From the NCBI RefSeq assembly GCF_009709575.1, contig NZ_WIXO01000001.1:2296001-2360000 (forward strand): a stretch of DNA of 64,000 bases, given 5' to 3'. Of this stretch, positions 1-8,246 are shown piece after piece. Origin of the DNA: Streptomyces taklimakanensis (GTDB taxonomy: Bacteria > Actinomycetota > Actinomycetes > Streptomycetales > Streptomycetaceae). The translations under genes were made by a program, and so were the position numbers. The notes below the pieces were generated by a model. That model searched no databases. It was not told where the DNA came from and saw nothing but the letters and a program-made list of their open reading frames with translations. Numbering within the stretch: the first letter of the stretch is position 1; the number at the start of each line of letters is the position of its first letter.

Positions 1-1002
1 CGCGCCGTCCGTGCCCGTCGCCGGCAGGGACCGCCGCGCCGCCGGCGTCCCGTCTCCGGCTCCGGCGCCGGCACCGGCACCGGCGCTCCCCTCGATCCGC
101 CGTCGCATGTCCTCGCGGAGCGCGGGGACGTCGGCCTGCCGGATCACGTCCTTCTCCACCAGGAACTTCAGCAGTTCGGTCTGGCGCTGGTCCTGGATCT
201 CCTCCCGGGCGCCCACGCTCTCCTGGTACGCGCGGAACGCCTCCACGGCGTAGCCGGTGTCCTCGGGGTGCTTGATCAGGTGCCGTTGGAGGAGGGCCCA
301 CACCCCGGAGGGCAGGCTCTCCAGTGCCCGGCGCTCGGCCTCCTCCCGCTCCAGGCGCGCCACCTGCTCGATCCGCTCGATCTCCGCCCGGTTCCGGGTC
401 TCCTCCACCAGGTTCCGGTGCCCGAACCGCTCCAGCACGTTGCGGCGGTCGCTCCTGGTCAACTCCCGGATGTACTCCTGGGCCTCGGCGTCGGGCTCCA
501 GGTGCACCACACAGTGGAAGACGGTGATCCCCTCGGGAAGCCGCATCCCCGACTCGACGTCCGCGTTGATGTGCTCCTCCGCCCGGTCCGCCTGGTCGAT
601 GGCGAACTTCCGGGTGTGCGCCCGCAGCCGGCGCCTGAGGTGGCCGTACACCACGTCCAGACCGTCCCGGACGCCACGGCGGACCAGCTCCACCGGATCG
701 TGCACCCGGAACCCGATGTCGACGGTCGCCTCGAACCGGTGCGCCTGGTCGCGACAGGGCAGCGGGGTCCTCAGGAACTCCCCCGTCCGTCGGTGGTCGC
801 CCATGTCGACCGCGTAGCACGGGCGACGGCTCTTCTCGACGGGCCGCTGCCACCAGCGGCGCGGCCGGGTGCCCTCGATCTCCCAGGCGCCGTCCCCGAC
901 GGGGTACAGCACGGCGATGTTGGTGCTGGTGGTCTCGACCTCGCCCAGCCGGTTCCGGGGAAGCGGCCTCTCGTTCAGGATCAGCGACAGTTCCGCGGTC
1001 AT
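1..1002 (-). CDS. SPFH/band-7-like protein (partial, C-terminus beyond window)
   Basis: The reading frame starts at ATG 1002-1000, one base after the stop of the upstream NTPase gene, and stays open to the left edge (334 codons visible). The central part (about residues 75-200) has the alternating strand and helix pattern of SPFH/prohibitin-like domains. It includes FEATVDIGFRVHDPVELV and, later, LPEGITVFHCVVHLEPD, followed by a charged helix rich in E and R (about 185-230) typical of the coiled-coil tail. The last visible part is Gly/Ala-rich. The product probably assembles on or near membranes, or acts as a scaffold for the coupled NTPase and cyclase-like protein. The fold call rests on pattern only; another alpha/beta scaffold is possible. 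Confidence 0.6.
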   Translation of the reverse strand, partial: MTAELSLILNERPLPRNRLGEVETTSTNIAVLYPVGDGAWEIEGTRPRRWWQRPVEKSRRPCYAVDMGDHRRTGEFLRTPLPCRDQAHRFEATVDIGFRVHDPVELVRRGVRDGLDVVYGHLRRRLRAHTRKFAIDQADRAEEHINADVESGMRLPEGITVFHCVVHLEPDAEAQEYIRELTRSDRRNVLERFGHRNLVEETRNRAEIERIEQVARLEREEAERRALESLPSGVWALLQRHLIKHPEDTGYAVEAFRAYQESVGAREEIQDQRQTELLKFLVEKDVIRQADVPALREDMRRRIEGSAGAGAGAGAGDGTPAARRSLPATGTDGA

Positions 1003-1003
1003 C

Positions 1004-3328
1004 TCACACCCTCTCCCGGTCGAGCACGGTGGTCACCACCGCCGCCGTCAGCGGGAGGGGCGCCAACGACTCCGGGTCGTCCCACTCCGCGACCGCCTGC
1101 CGCAGGATCCGCCCCGACCGCCCGTCACCGTGCACCACGGCTCCGACCATCAGCTCGAACACGTCCCGGAACCGGGCGTCCCGCTCCGCCAGCGCCGCCC
1201 AGTTCCCCAACACCTGCTCCGTCTGGGGGCGGAAGAGCGCCTGGTTGAGCGCCTCCCGCCAGAGCAGCACCAGCGGGTCGCGCAGGCTCGACTCGGCCCC
1301 GGCCAGGTAGAGCAGGGCGGGCCAGCCGTCCGCCTCCGCCGCGTCCCGTACGTCCTCCCGTACGTCGTCCCGCGCGTCGCCCCGGCCGTCACCCCACCGC
1401 TCGCCGTCCACCGCCCACTGGGCCGCGATCACCAGGAAGGCCAGCAGCGCGGCCGGCCTGGAGCGGTGGTCGGCGACGCGCTCCACCAACTCCCACAGCA
1501 CCTCGGGGGCCGCCCAGCGCTCCTCGGCCAGCAGGTCGGTGAACCCCTGCCCGACGGCGACGGCGACCGTGAGGCGGTCCACCAGGGTGAGCCGGCCCAG
1601 GGCCCGGACGCTCCCCTCCGTTCCCGGCCCGAGCCCCATGCCGTACACCCGGGCCGCCGTCGCCTGGCTCCGGGGGCTGTCCCGGTCGGTGTACCAGTCG
1701 GAGGTCAGCGCGGCGATCCCGTCGCGGAGCCGGTCGTCCTCGGCCGCCAGGGAGAGCGCGTAGGCCACCGCCTCCCGCCGCCGGGCGTCCTCGTCGTCCC
1801 GCCACCGCACCAGGGCGCGGTCGCGGACGTACTCGAAGGAGGCGCGGGCCAACACGCCCAGCGCGGCGGCGGCATAGGCCCGGACCCGCACCGAGGCGTC
1901 GCCCACCAGCTCCCCGAGCCAGTCCAGCAGCTCGTCCTGGATCCCGTACTGCGACCAGGCGTGCAGCACCACGAGCCGGGCGTACGCCGGGTCCTTGTAC
2001 TCCAGCGCCTCCCCCGGCGCCCCGTCGGGGTCGGGCACGGCGCGGGCCCGCAACCGGGTGAGCTGCTTGCGCCGGGGCAGGGCGAAGGGCCCGTCCCCGC
2101 CCGGCGGCCGGCCGTCCCCGCCCACCACGACCACGGGCCGGCGGTCGGTGCCCAGGCGTCTCTCCAGCGAGCGCGCCGCCCGCGCGACGTGCTCCTGCGG
2201 CAGTCCGTTGAGCACGGCCAGGGCGATGGCGAAGCAGCGCAGCGGCACACCGCCCAGCCCGTCGGCCCAGATGTCGAAGTCCTCGGCCTCCATCCGGGCC
2301 AGGCGCGCCCGGACGCGTTCGACCCCGAGGGCACCGGTGCCGTACGCGCCCGCCTCGTACTCGTCGCAGACCGCCACGGCCAGCTCGGCCGCCAGCCGGC
2401 ACGGGGGGTCGCCGTCGAGCTGTTCGTCGAGCAGCTCCACCACGGTGTGCTCGGCCAGGAGCCGGCCGGCGGTGCGGTCTCCCAGGCGCCACTGGAGGTA
2501 CCGGGAGACGATCATCCGCCGGTCGGGGGCGTCCGTCAGGTCCACGACGCCGGCGAGCAACTCGCTGTCGGCCGGCGCCTCGTCGTCCGGCACCGTCACC
2601 ACCAGCGAGGCGTCCGCCTCGCTCAGCGCGCCCCGCACCTTCTCGTAGACGTCGCCCCGCAGGCGCGCGAGGTCGGCGGGCCGGTCGAGCAGATAGCCCG
2701 CTCCGCGCTCGATGTCCCCGCCGTGGTCCTCCAGCCGCTCGGAGAGCGAGGCGAGGTCCACCCCGCTGTCCAGGTGGTAGAGCGGGCCGTCGCCCAGCCC
2801 CAGCAGCAGCCGCACCGCCATGGCCGTCTTGCCGTATCCCTCCGGCCCCCGCAGCAGCAGTACGCGCCGTCTGGTGAGCACCTCGCGGGCGTCGGCCAAC
2901 TGCCCCGGCTCCTGGTAGGCGAAACGCACCCGCTCCACGGTCAGGGGGGAGAGCCTGCGGAGTCTCTCCTTCCGGCCGCCGAGGAGGACGACGTACTTGT
3001 CGCGGCCGACCACGTCGCCCTCGACGTTGGCGAAGGCGTCGCGCACATGGCCGTACCGCTGCGACCCCTGGCCGAGTCCACCGGTGGCCTCGGACGCCTC
3101 GGCGCCCGGCCCCACCCGGTCGGAGTCCCGCTCGGCGGCCTCCTCGCCCTCCGCTCGGGCCCCTTCGGACGGCCCCGGCGAGCCCGACGCGCCCGGCGCC
3201 GCGTCCTCGCGTTCCGCGGCGGGCGCGGCGTCCCCCCGCGCCGCGCCCGCCTCCCGGGCCCGCGGGACCGGTCCCCCCGGTCCCCCGGCCGGGTTCCCTC
3301 CGGTGGTCTCCGTCGTTCCCGCCGTCAC
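1004..3328 (-). CDS. P-loop NTPase with helical repeats, possible STAND-type conflict or signalling protein
   Basis: 774 residues from a GTG start that overlaps the upstream stop by four bases (GTGA), so translation is coupled. Residues 1-95 are a disordered Ala/Gly/Pro/Glu-rich leader. Around 103-113 sits the short motif NVEGDVVGRDKYVVL, close to one at the end of the upstream cyclase-like protein. A Walker A loop, GPEGYGKTAM, follows at about 157-166. The C-terminal half is all-helical with HEAT-like units (for example VRVRAYAAAALGVLA). This order of short motif, NTPase and helical sensor repeats is what STAND-type switch proteins of actinobacteria show. Family assignment beyond P-loop NTPase is inference. 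Confidence 0.75.
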   Translation of the reverse strand: MTAGTTETTGGNPAGGPGGPVPRAREAGAARGDAAPAAEREDAAPGASGSPGPSEGARAEGEEAAERDSDRVGPGAEASEATGGLGQGSQRYGHVRDAFANVEGDVVGRDKYVVLLGGRKERLRRLSPLTVERVRFAYQEPGQLADAREVLTRRRVLLLRGPEGYGKTAMAVRLLLGLGDGPLYHLDSGVDLASLSERLEDHGGDIERGAGYLLDRPADLARLRGDVYEKVRGALSEADASLVVTVPDDEAPADSELLAGVVDLTDAPDRRMIVSRYLQWRLGDRTAGRLLAEHTVVELLDEQLDGDPPCRLAAELAVAVCDEYEAGAYGTGALGVERVRARLARMEAEDFDIWADGLGGVPLRCFAIALAVLNGLPQEHVARAARSLERRLGTDRRPVVVVGGDGRPPGGDGPFALPRRKQLTRLRARAVPDPDGAPGEALEYKDPAYARLVVLHAWSQYGIQDELLDWLGELVGDASVRVRAYAAAALGVLARASFEYVRDRALVRWRDDEDARRREAVAYALSLAAEDDRLRDGIAALTSDWYTDRDSPRSQATAARVYGMGLGPGTEGSVRALGRLTLVDRLTVAVAVGQGFTDLLAEERWAAPEVLWELVERVADHRSRPAALLAFLVIAAQWAVDGERWGDGRGDARDDVREDVRDAAEADGWPALLYLAGAESSLRDPLVLLWREALNQALFRPQTEQVLGNWAALAERDARFRDVFELMVGAVVHGDGRSGRILRQAVAEWDDPESLAPLPLTAAVVTTVLDRERV

Positions 3329-4110
3329 AGGCGCACCTGGCCCGGAGCGTGGACGGTGACGTTCTTGTCCCCGCCGACCTGGTCACCGTGGACCTTCTCC
3401 GCCCACATCGTCACACCGCCCGGGACGGCCGGCCCCCCGCCGTTCCCGCCGTCCGCGCCCCGCGCGGCGCCGCCCGCCGGTCCGTCCCCGTCGGGCCGCT
3501 CGTCCGACGGCACCGGCAGGCCGGGCGGCGCCGGACGGCCGGGGACGGTCACCCAGCACTCGATGAGCTTGCCCTGCTTGTCCCTGAACCGCAGGGGGAG
3601 GTAGGCGGCCGGGTCGATCGTCCGGTACCCGTGCCGGATCACGCTCCGGTGGATCTCGTCCGAGACGACGAAGACCAGTCGGGAGCCCGTCGCGGCCCTG
3701 AGCACCTCGCGCAGCGGCTGGGCGTCCACCAGCCGGGACGCGGTGTTGACCGCGTCCCCCGACCACCCCTCGCCGTCCCGGGTGACCAGCCCCTGGTGCA
3801 GCGCCACCCGGAACCGCATGGCGTGCGCCTCGTTGAAGATGGCGGCGGCCTCGGCGAGACCGTCGTCCAGCGCCCGGACCAGGCTGCCCGCCAGGTCCAC
3901 CGGCGAGACGGTCGCCGGAATCAGCATGAGGACGCCGTCGCCCCGGTCCTCGACGACGACCTCCGCCTCGGGGAGCCCTGCCTGACCCACCGCCTCCCGG
4001 AGCACCCCGTACATGGCCCCGCGGAGCGACCGCTGGATCGGATCGGTTCGAGTGCTGAAGTTCTCTATGTCCAGCACCATGATCCAGTGGTGCCTGGCCC
4101 CAGCCGCCAT
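3325..4110 (-). CDS. Class III nucleotide-cyclase-like protein with C-terminal GD-V-GGDK motif
   Basis: The start at 4110 is preferred over the ATG at 4152 because GGGAGG lies five bases upstream (4116-4121). This gives 261 residues. The fold marks of class III cyclases are present: LDIENFS (about 12-18) and RGDGVLM (about 55-61) supply the two metal-binding Asp, FRVALHQGLV matches the central strand, and GDAVNTASRL (about 118-127) has the Asn and Arg of the catalytic face. The usual Lys/Asp base-selecting residues are not obvious, so substrate, or activity at all, is unclear. The tail carries EKVHGDQVGGDKNVTV, resembling a motif in the next protein. It is first gene of a coupled trio with the NTPase and the SPFH-like gene. 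Confidence 0.75.
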   Translation of the reverse strand: MAAGARHHWIMVLDIENFSTRTDPIQRSLRGAMYGVLREAVGQAGLPEAEVVVEDRGDGVLMLIPATVSPVDLAGSLVRALDDGLAEAAAIFNEAHAMRFRVALHQGLVTRDGEGWSGDAVNTASRLVDAQPLREVLRAATGSRLVFVVSDEIHRSVIRHGYRTIDPAAYLPLRFRDKQGKLIECWVTVPGRPAPPGLPVPSDERPDGDGPAGGAARGADGGNGGGPAVPGGVTMWAEKVHGDQVGGDKNVTVHAPGQVRL

Positions 4111-4216
4111 GTCGTCCTCCCGGCGCCCGTGTGCTGCTGATGTGTCAGTCATACGGCACCGTTCGGGGGACGTTCTACGCCAGTTGGCGCACTGAGCGAA
4201 AAGGGGTCCATGCCAT

Positions 4217-4230
4217 CACTCTTACGAGTG
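4217..4230. promoter_or_regulatory. Inverted repeat CACTC-TTAC-GAGTG between divergent genes
   Basis: Perfect five-base arms separated by four bases lie in the 240-bp gap between the cyclase-like gene and the FUSC gene. It could be an operator or part of a promoter; no regulator can be named. Confidence 0.3.
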
Positions 4231-4351
4231 AAAGACGACTCTTGCGGGGAACCGGAGGAACCAGACGTTCCCCTCGTCCGTCATCGGCGCGCGCCTCCAC
4301 CGGCGGCGGGCCACGCGCCCGTTCCGCCCCGACCCGGCCGCTCCGGCCGGC

Positions 4352-5611
4352 ATGACCGGGCACCGTGCGGCAACCGGTAAGTGCATGGTGCACACGCAGT
4401 CCGCGACCCGATCCGCCCCCGTACGACGCGCCGCGCACACCGTGCGGGCCGAGGTGGCCTGGGGGGCGCGCGCGCTGCGCCGCGCCTGGCGAAGCCCGGG
4501 GCGGGAACGCAACATCGTCATCCAGTCCGGCAAGGCCGCGCTCGCCGCCATCCTGGCCTGGCTGGCCGCCGCCTGGTTGCTGCCCAACGCCTTCGCCCTG
4601 ATGGCCCCCTGGGTGGCGGTCGTCCTGGTCCAGTCGACCGTCTACCGCTCGGTGTGGCAGGGCCTCCAACAGACACTGGCGATCACCACCGGAACCGTGC
4701 TCGCTGCCGCACTGGGCATTCCCTTCGGCCACCCGGTGCTGGTGATGATCGTCGTCCTGCCCCTCACCACCCTGGTGGGCAACTGGCCGCGCTTCGGCAA
4801 CCAGGGCATCTACGCCGCCACGGCCGCCCTGTTCACCCTCGTCCCCGGCCAGGCGACCCTCGACTCCACCGTCTCCCGCCTGCTGGCCGCACTGCTCGGC
4901 ACCGCCATCGGCATCGCCGTCAACGCCCTGGTCCTGCCGCCCTCCCACCTGCGCAGCGCCCGCGAGGCCGTGGACGCCGCGGTCCGCGAGGCCCGGGAGG
5001 TCATCACGGACCTCGCGGACGGCCTGGACGAACCCTGGGAGTACGACCGCGTCAGCACCTGGCACGAACGGACCCGCCGCCTCCCGCGCGCGATCAACAG
5101 CGGGCAGTCCGCGATCGACTGGAGCCGGGAGAGCCTGTGGTTCAACCCCGACCGGCGGCGCCGCGCGGAGGCGGCGCGGCAGAGCGACAAGTACGGCGAG
5201 GCCCTGGCCACCCTGGAGGAGGTCTCCGACCGCCTCCAGGGCCTGACCCGCACCCTGGTGGAGGCCGCCGACGAGAACGACGAGGAGATCCCCCGGCCCG
5301 ACCACGCCGTCACCCGCCCCTACTCCGCCTTCCTCCGGAAGGTCGCCGACGCCCTGGACGCCTACGGCCGCTCCACCACCGGCGACGCCCCCGAGGCGGC
5401 CCGACGGGAGCTGCGTGAGGCCATCGCCGAAGCCCGGGACACCCAGGAGGAGGTCCGCACCGAGATCTCCCGGTACGTCGAGTCCACTCCCGAGAACGCG
5501 CACCTGACGGTGTTCGGCCCGCTCATGGCCGAGGCCCGCCGCCTCGCCGGCGCCCTGGCCACCTCGGACGCCGCGTCGAAGGACTCCCGGGAGGACTCGT
5601 CGAGGACGTGA
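4352..5611 (+). CDS. FUSC-family (aromatic acid exporter-like) inner membrane protein
   Basis: 419 residues; an internal ATG at 4385 is an alternative start. A basic N-terminus (about 1-55) leads into at least six hydrophobic segments between about 65 and 200 (for example AALAAILAWLAAAWLLP and LLAALLGTAIGIAVNALVLPP). A long soluble C-terminal region with Arg/Glu-rich helices follows (about 205-400), the usual FUSC/ArAE order of membrane half then cytosolic helical half. Family members export aromatic or other organic acids; the substrate here is unknown. It is divergent from the cyclase-like gene and stands alone. Confidence 0.8.
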   Translation: MTGHRAATGKCMVHTQSATRSAPVRRAAHTVRAEVAWGARALRRAWRSPGRERNIVIQSGKAALAAILAWLAAAWLLPNAFALMAPWVAVVLVQSTVYRSVWQGLQQTLAITTGTVLAAALGIPFGHPVLVMIVVLPLTTLVGNWPRFGNQGIYAATAALFTLVPGQATLDSTVSRLLAALLGTAIGIAVNALVLPPSHLRSAREAVDAAVREAREVITDLADGLDEPWEYDRVSTWHERTRRLPRAINSGQSAIDWSRESLWFNPDRRRRAEAARQSDKYGEALATLEEVSDRLQGLTRTLVEAADENDEEIPRPDHAVTRPYSAFLRKVADALDAYGRSTTGDAPEAARRELREAIAEARDTQEEVRTEISRYVESTPENAHLTVFGPLMAEARRLAGALATSDAASKDSREDSSRT

Positions 5612-5692
5612 CGGAAGACGGCGATCCGGCCGGCAGGAGCCGGGGCACCGAGCACGTCGCCACCGGCGGGCGGTGGCGCGGGGCCACGGTGT

Positions 5693-6217
5693 TCAGTCCG
5701 GGTGGCGGCGGCTCCCGGCCCCCCGACGGCCGTCGGCTCCCCGCTTCGCGCTCCGGTTGTCGCGGGCCCGCACGATCAGGGTGAGGACCAGGGCACACCC
5801 GGCCAACGGGAACGCCCACGCGTTGACGTGGTCGGGGACGATCACGTCGACCGTCCGTCCGTCGTCCAGGCGGCACCCGAAACGCAGCGGGACGAACGAG
5901 GGCTCGTAGTCGACGACCCGTCCCTCCCCGGCCACCGCGTCACACTCCAGGGACTGGCCATAGTCGTCGGTGAACGCCAGGTACAGCACTCCCCAGGTGT
6001 ACACGCCGGCCGCCCCGGCCCACACCAGGAGCGCGACGGACTTCACCGCCGCCGTCCACGTCACCGCGGCCGGGACCCTTCCGGCACGGACCAGCAGCGT
6101 GACCCCGATCCAGAGTCCGCGCAGGGCGAGCGTCGGGGTGCCGACGACACCGACCATGACCAGGAGGAGGACGACGAGGGAGTTGTGCGGCTGGTACGGC
6201 TCGGACAACGACCACAT
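5693..6217 (-). CDS. Small membrane protein of unknown function
   Basis: 174 residues with hydrophobic segments near 12-30, 33-45, 55-80 and 132-150. Between the last two lies an extracytoplasmic loop with two Cys (ECDAVAGEGRVVDYEP and FGCRLDDGRTVDVIVP) that could form a disulfide and looks like the small beta domain of DUF3592-type proteins. The C-terminal tail is basic. Function is not recognised. It is convergent with the FUSC gene; no operon partner is visible. Confidence 0.65.
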   Translation of the reverse strand: MWSLSEPYQPHNSLVVLLLVMVGVVGTPTLALRGLWIGVTLLVRAGRVPAAVTWTAAVKSVALLVWAGAAGVYTWGVLYLAFTDDYGQSLECDAVAGEGRVVDYEPSFVPLRFGCRLDDGRTVDVIVPDHVNAWAFPLAGCALVLTLIVRARDNRSAKRGADGRRGAGSRRHPD

Positions 6218-6576
6218 GCGCTTCGCCTCCTGCCGGGCGCGTCGGGGACGAGACCGTAACTCCCCACCGGGCGGTACGGTTCCGTCCTCGTCCGTGCTCC
6301 GGGGAGAGCGGCGTCACCGTCCCACCCGTCCCGCCCCGCGTTCCCACCGGATGGCGAAGCCGCAGCTCGGGCGGCGGACCGTCCCGGGACGTCCACGGTG
6401 TCCGTGGGACCGGTGCGGGAGGGCCCGTCGCCGCACCAGGATCGGTGGTGCGGCCGCCCGTCCCGCCACCCCTTCCGAAGCGGCGCGCCGGAGCGGACCG
6501 CGAGCCCCACTCGGGGTTCGACCCATCCTCCCCGCCGACTCCGGCCGGCACCCAACGAGAAGGACACCGATCACCC
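6218..6576. other. Divergent intergenic region without a recognisable gene
   Basis: About 360 bp between the small membrane protein and the peptidoglycan-binding protein. Reading frames here are low-complexity Pro/Arg-rich antisense artefacts. I see no RNA gene. A purine-rich stretch, GAGAAGGA (6557-6564), sits upstream of the following GTG start and may be its ribosome-binding site at rather long spacing. Confidence 0.4.
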
Positions 6577-6927
6577 GTGAGAACACGTGTCACCGCCGCG
6601 GTGGTGGGAGCACTCGCCACCGCGCTGCTGGGGGCCGCGACGGCTCCCGCCCTGGCGGTCCCCGCCCCCGTCGGCACCGCGGCCGCCTACTACTGCCACC
6701 TGGCCCCGAACGTCACCGTCTCCTACGGCAGTTCCAACCACAGCGCGGTGAAGTGCGCCCAGTACATGCTGGCCTTCGGCGGCTTCTACCACGGAGCGCT
6801 CGACGGCCTGTTCGGGCCGCAGACCCTGGCCGCGGTCAAGGAGTTCCAGCGCCGGAACGGCCTCGTCGTCGACGGCATCGTCGGCCCGCGGACCTGGGGG
6901 GAGCTGGAGCGGATGGTCAACTGGTAG
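6577..6927 (+). CDS. Secreted peptidoglycan-binding-domain protein
   Basis: 116 residues from GTG 6577. A Sec signal peptide (TRVTAAVVGALATALLGA, probable cut after ALAVPA or nearby) is followed by one PG_binding_1 domain of about 70 residues. It shows the usual signature VKCAQYMLAFGGFYHGALDGLFGPQTLAAVKEFQ in pieces, ending GIVGPRTWGEL. There is no catalytic domain, so it is a stand-alone cell-wall-binding module. A very strong hairpin terminator follows within 25 bp, so it is probably monocistronic. Confidence 0.85.
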   Translation: MRTRVTAAVVGALATALLGAATAPALAVPAPVGTAAAYYCHLAPNVTVSYGSSNHSAVKCAQYMLAFGGFYHGALDGLFGPQTLAAVKEFQRRNGLVVDGIVGPRTWGELERMVNW

Positions 6928-6951
6928 ACCGGCCGCCCACCGCCCCGTCCA

Positions 6952-6994
6952 CCCCGCCTCCCGGCCCGACTTCGAGTCGGGCCGGGAGGCGGGG
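6952..6994 (+). terminator. Perfect 20-bp-arm hairpin terminator
   Basis: Arms 6952-6971 and 6975-6994 pair perfectly around a TCG loop, 24 bp after the stop of the peptidoglycan-binding gene. It has no T tract, as usual in streptomycetes, and may act on both strands because the GntR gene at 7073 points toward it. Confidence 0.8.
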
Positions 6995-7072
6995 CACGGG
7001 CGCGTTCAGTCCCTGGGGACCACCGTCACCGGCACTCGATCGCTCCGTCAGCGCCACTGTCCTGGTGATCGG

Positions 7073-7321
7073 TCACACCTCCACGTCGCGCTTCACGAAC
7101 GACCCACGCGCCCGGACAGTCACGATCAGCCCACGCTCCCGCAGGATCTCCAACGCCCGTCGGACGGTCTGCGACCCGGCGCTGAACTCCGAAGCGATGT
7201 CCAACTCACCGGGGAGCTTCGACCCTGGCGGGTATGTCCCGGCCTTGATGCGCCGCTCGATGATCCCGGCGAGCTGCTCATAGGCGTACTCGGGAGCCGT
7301 CGGGTCGATCTTGTCGCTCAT
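7073..7321 (-). CDS. GntR-family winged-helix regulator lacking an effector domain (module 1)
   Basis: 82 residues from ATG 7321 (MSDKIDPTAPEYAYEQLAG). It consists of one GntR winged helix: LAGIIERRIKAGTYPPGSKL, then SAGSQTVRRALEILRERG and the wing VTVRARGSFV. There is no ligand domain, so it is a DNA-binding unit only, like the small GntR proteins of actinomycete integrative elements. It is divergent from the gene at 7432 across a gap holding three TACCAAC repeats, the likely operator. Confidence 0.8.
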   Translation of the reverse strand: MSDKIDPTAPEYAYEQLAGIIERRIKAGTYPPGSKLPGELDIASEFSAGSQTVRRALEILRERGLIVTVRARGSFVKRDVEV

Positions 7322-7357
7322 GTCCACGACCGTAAGCGGCCGGCCGTAGTCACGCAT

Positions 7358-7414
7358 TACCAACTGCGGTCGATAGCTGTCGACTACTACCAACCAATAT
7401 CGGTCGCTACCAAC
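7358..7414. promoter_or_regulatory. Three TACCAAC repeats, candidate operator of GntR module 1
   Basis: TACCAAC occurs at 7358-7364, 7388-7394 and 7408-7414. The outer copies extend to TACCAACTGCGGT and TACCAACAGCGGT. Spacings of 30 and 20 bp are multiples of about one helical turn, so all sites lie on one DNA face. Position between divergent GntR and cargo genes fits autoregulation. Confidence 0.5.
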
Positions 7415-7431
7415 AGCGGTTACCGTCGGCG

Positions 7432-7857
7432 ATGACACGAAAACACCCCGGCGACGCGGGCAAGGCGTCCCGGGGCATGGCCGATCGCTGGTTGGAGCGA
7501 ACGACATTGCGAAGCCTACTGGCCGCCCTCCTGGGCGTCTTCCTGCCTGCCCGTGGCAGGCACCGCGCCGCACCGACGGCCGCCGCACCGGTCACCGTCC
7601 CGCGTCCGGCCTCGCTCCCGCGAGAGGGCGAACACTTCACACCGCTGGACGGCGACACCATCGCCATGGTTCGGCCGTACCTCGTCGCGTACGAGCGCGC
7701 GCAGGAACGCCGACGGCAACGCGAGCGGCGGCGGGGCATCCTACAGGTCGAACACGGCCGTCACCGGCACGCGATCACTCGTCCGCCGCCGACCTCTCCG
7801 CATCCGCGTCGTCGTCCGGCTGCTTCACCACGAAGGTGCCACGCGCGGGCATCGTGA
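7432..7857 (+). pseudogene. Small streptomycete element protein, C-terminus replaced at the repeat
   Basis: The frame opens at ATG 7432. Residues 60-103 (GEHFTPLDGDTIAMVRPYLV then YERAQERRRQRERRRG) resemble the N-terminal part of a small family common near regulators in streptomycete integrative elements. In that family the basic run normally continues into a short hydrophobic/Gly tail. Here the frame enters the 30-bp repeat at 7739 right after the basic run and continues as meaningless His/Pro/Arg-rich sequence, overlapping the 3' end of the convergent GntR gene. I read it as truncated by a recombination event. The family memory is the weak link. Confidence 0.5.
7739..7768. repeat. 30-bp direct repeat, copy A (candidate att site)
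   Basis: Identical to 8771-8800, where it covers the last nine codons and stop of xthA plus two bases. Here it stands alone beside the stop of the GntR gene. A shorter related copy (core CCGTCACCGGCAC) lies at about 7025-7046. Duplication of a gene 3' end is the usual mark of site-specific integration. Confidence 0.75.
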
Positions 7858-8062
7858 CCAATACGCCCTGCTCACGAAGGAGCGCCACCGCCTTCCGGAC
7901 GGTGCCGACGGCGACGCCGTACTCCTCCGCCATGGCACGCTCGCCCGACAACCGAGCGCCCACGGGCAGCCTGCCCGAGCGGATGTCCGCCACGATCGCA
8001 GCCGCGACCTGCCGGTAGATGTACTCCGGCGACATGAAGTCCACGGGTCCGCGCTCATCCAT
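7775..8062 (-). CDS. GntR-family winged-helix regulator lacking an effector domain (module 2)
   Basis: 95 residues from ATG 8062. The winged helix is clear: YRQVAAAIVADIRSGRLPVG, GERAMAEEYGVAVGTVRKAV and the wing VTMPARGTFVV. The short acidic tail is not a ligand domain. Organisation repeats module 1: a small GntR protein divergent from small cargo genes, with direct repeats in the gap. Its 3' end touches the 30-bp repeat at 7739-7768. Confidence 0.82.
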   Translation of the reverse strand: MDERGPVDFMSPEYIYRQVAAAIVADIRSGRLPVGARLSGERAMAEEYGVAVGTVRKAVALLREQGVLVTMPARGTFVVKQPDDDADAERSAADE

Positions 8063-8134
8063 GCGGCGAACGTAAGCGCACCTGGTGCGGCGCGCATCAT
8101 AAGGTAGCTGCATGCCGCTCTTACTGCTCCATAG

Positions 8135-8168
8135 AGCGGTGTGGCGCAGGTATAGCGGTGTGGTGCAG
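8135..8168. promoter_or_regulatory. Direct repeat of AGCGGTGTGGYGCAG, candidate operator of GntR module 2
   Basis: Two 15-base copies at 8135-8149 and 8154-8168 (19-bp spacing, one C/T difference) lie between the GntR gene and the divergent two-gene cargo operon. TATAG- and TATGA-like AT steps adjoin each copy, so a repressor here could cover a promoter. Confidence 0.5.
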
Positions 8169-8246
8169 TATGAGCGCAAAGAACCCCCGCGCCGGAGGCG
8201 ACCCGGCCGGGGGCAGTGGCCGTCTACTGCGAAGGAGTAGCCGACG

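Noticed and set aside
869..3604. Long plus-strand frame opposite the NTPase gene
   Set aside because: Composition is typical of antisense frames (Pro, Arg, Val, His), and the minus strand has coupled starts, a Walker A motif and ribosome-binding sites.
3325..4110. Assignment of the cyclase-like gene to Pycsar
   Set aside because: No PycTM or TIR effector is adjacent, and the base-selecting residues cannot be judged by eye. Kept only as an analogy.
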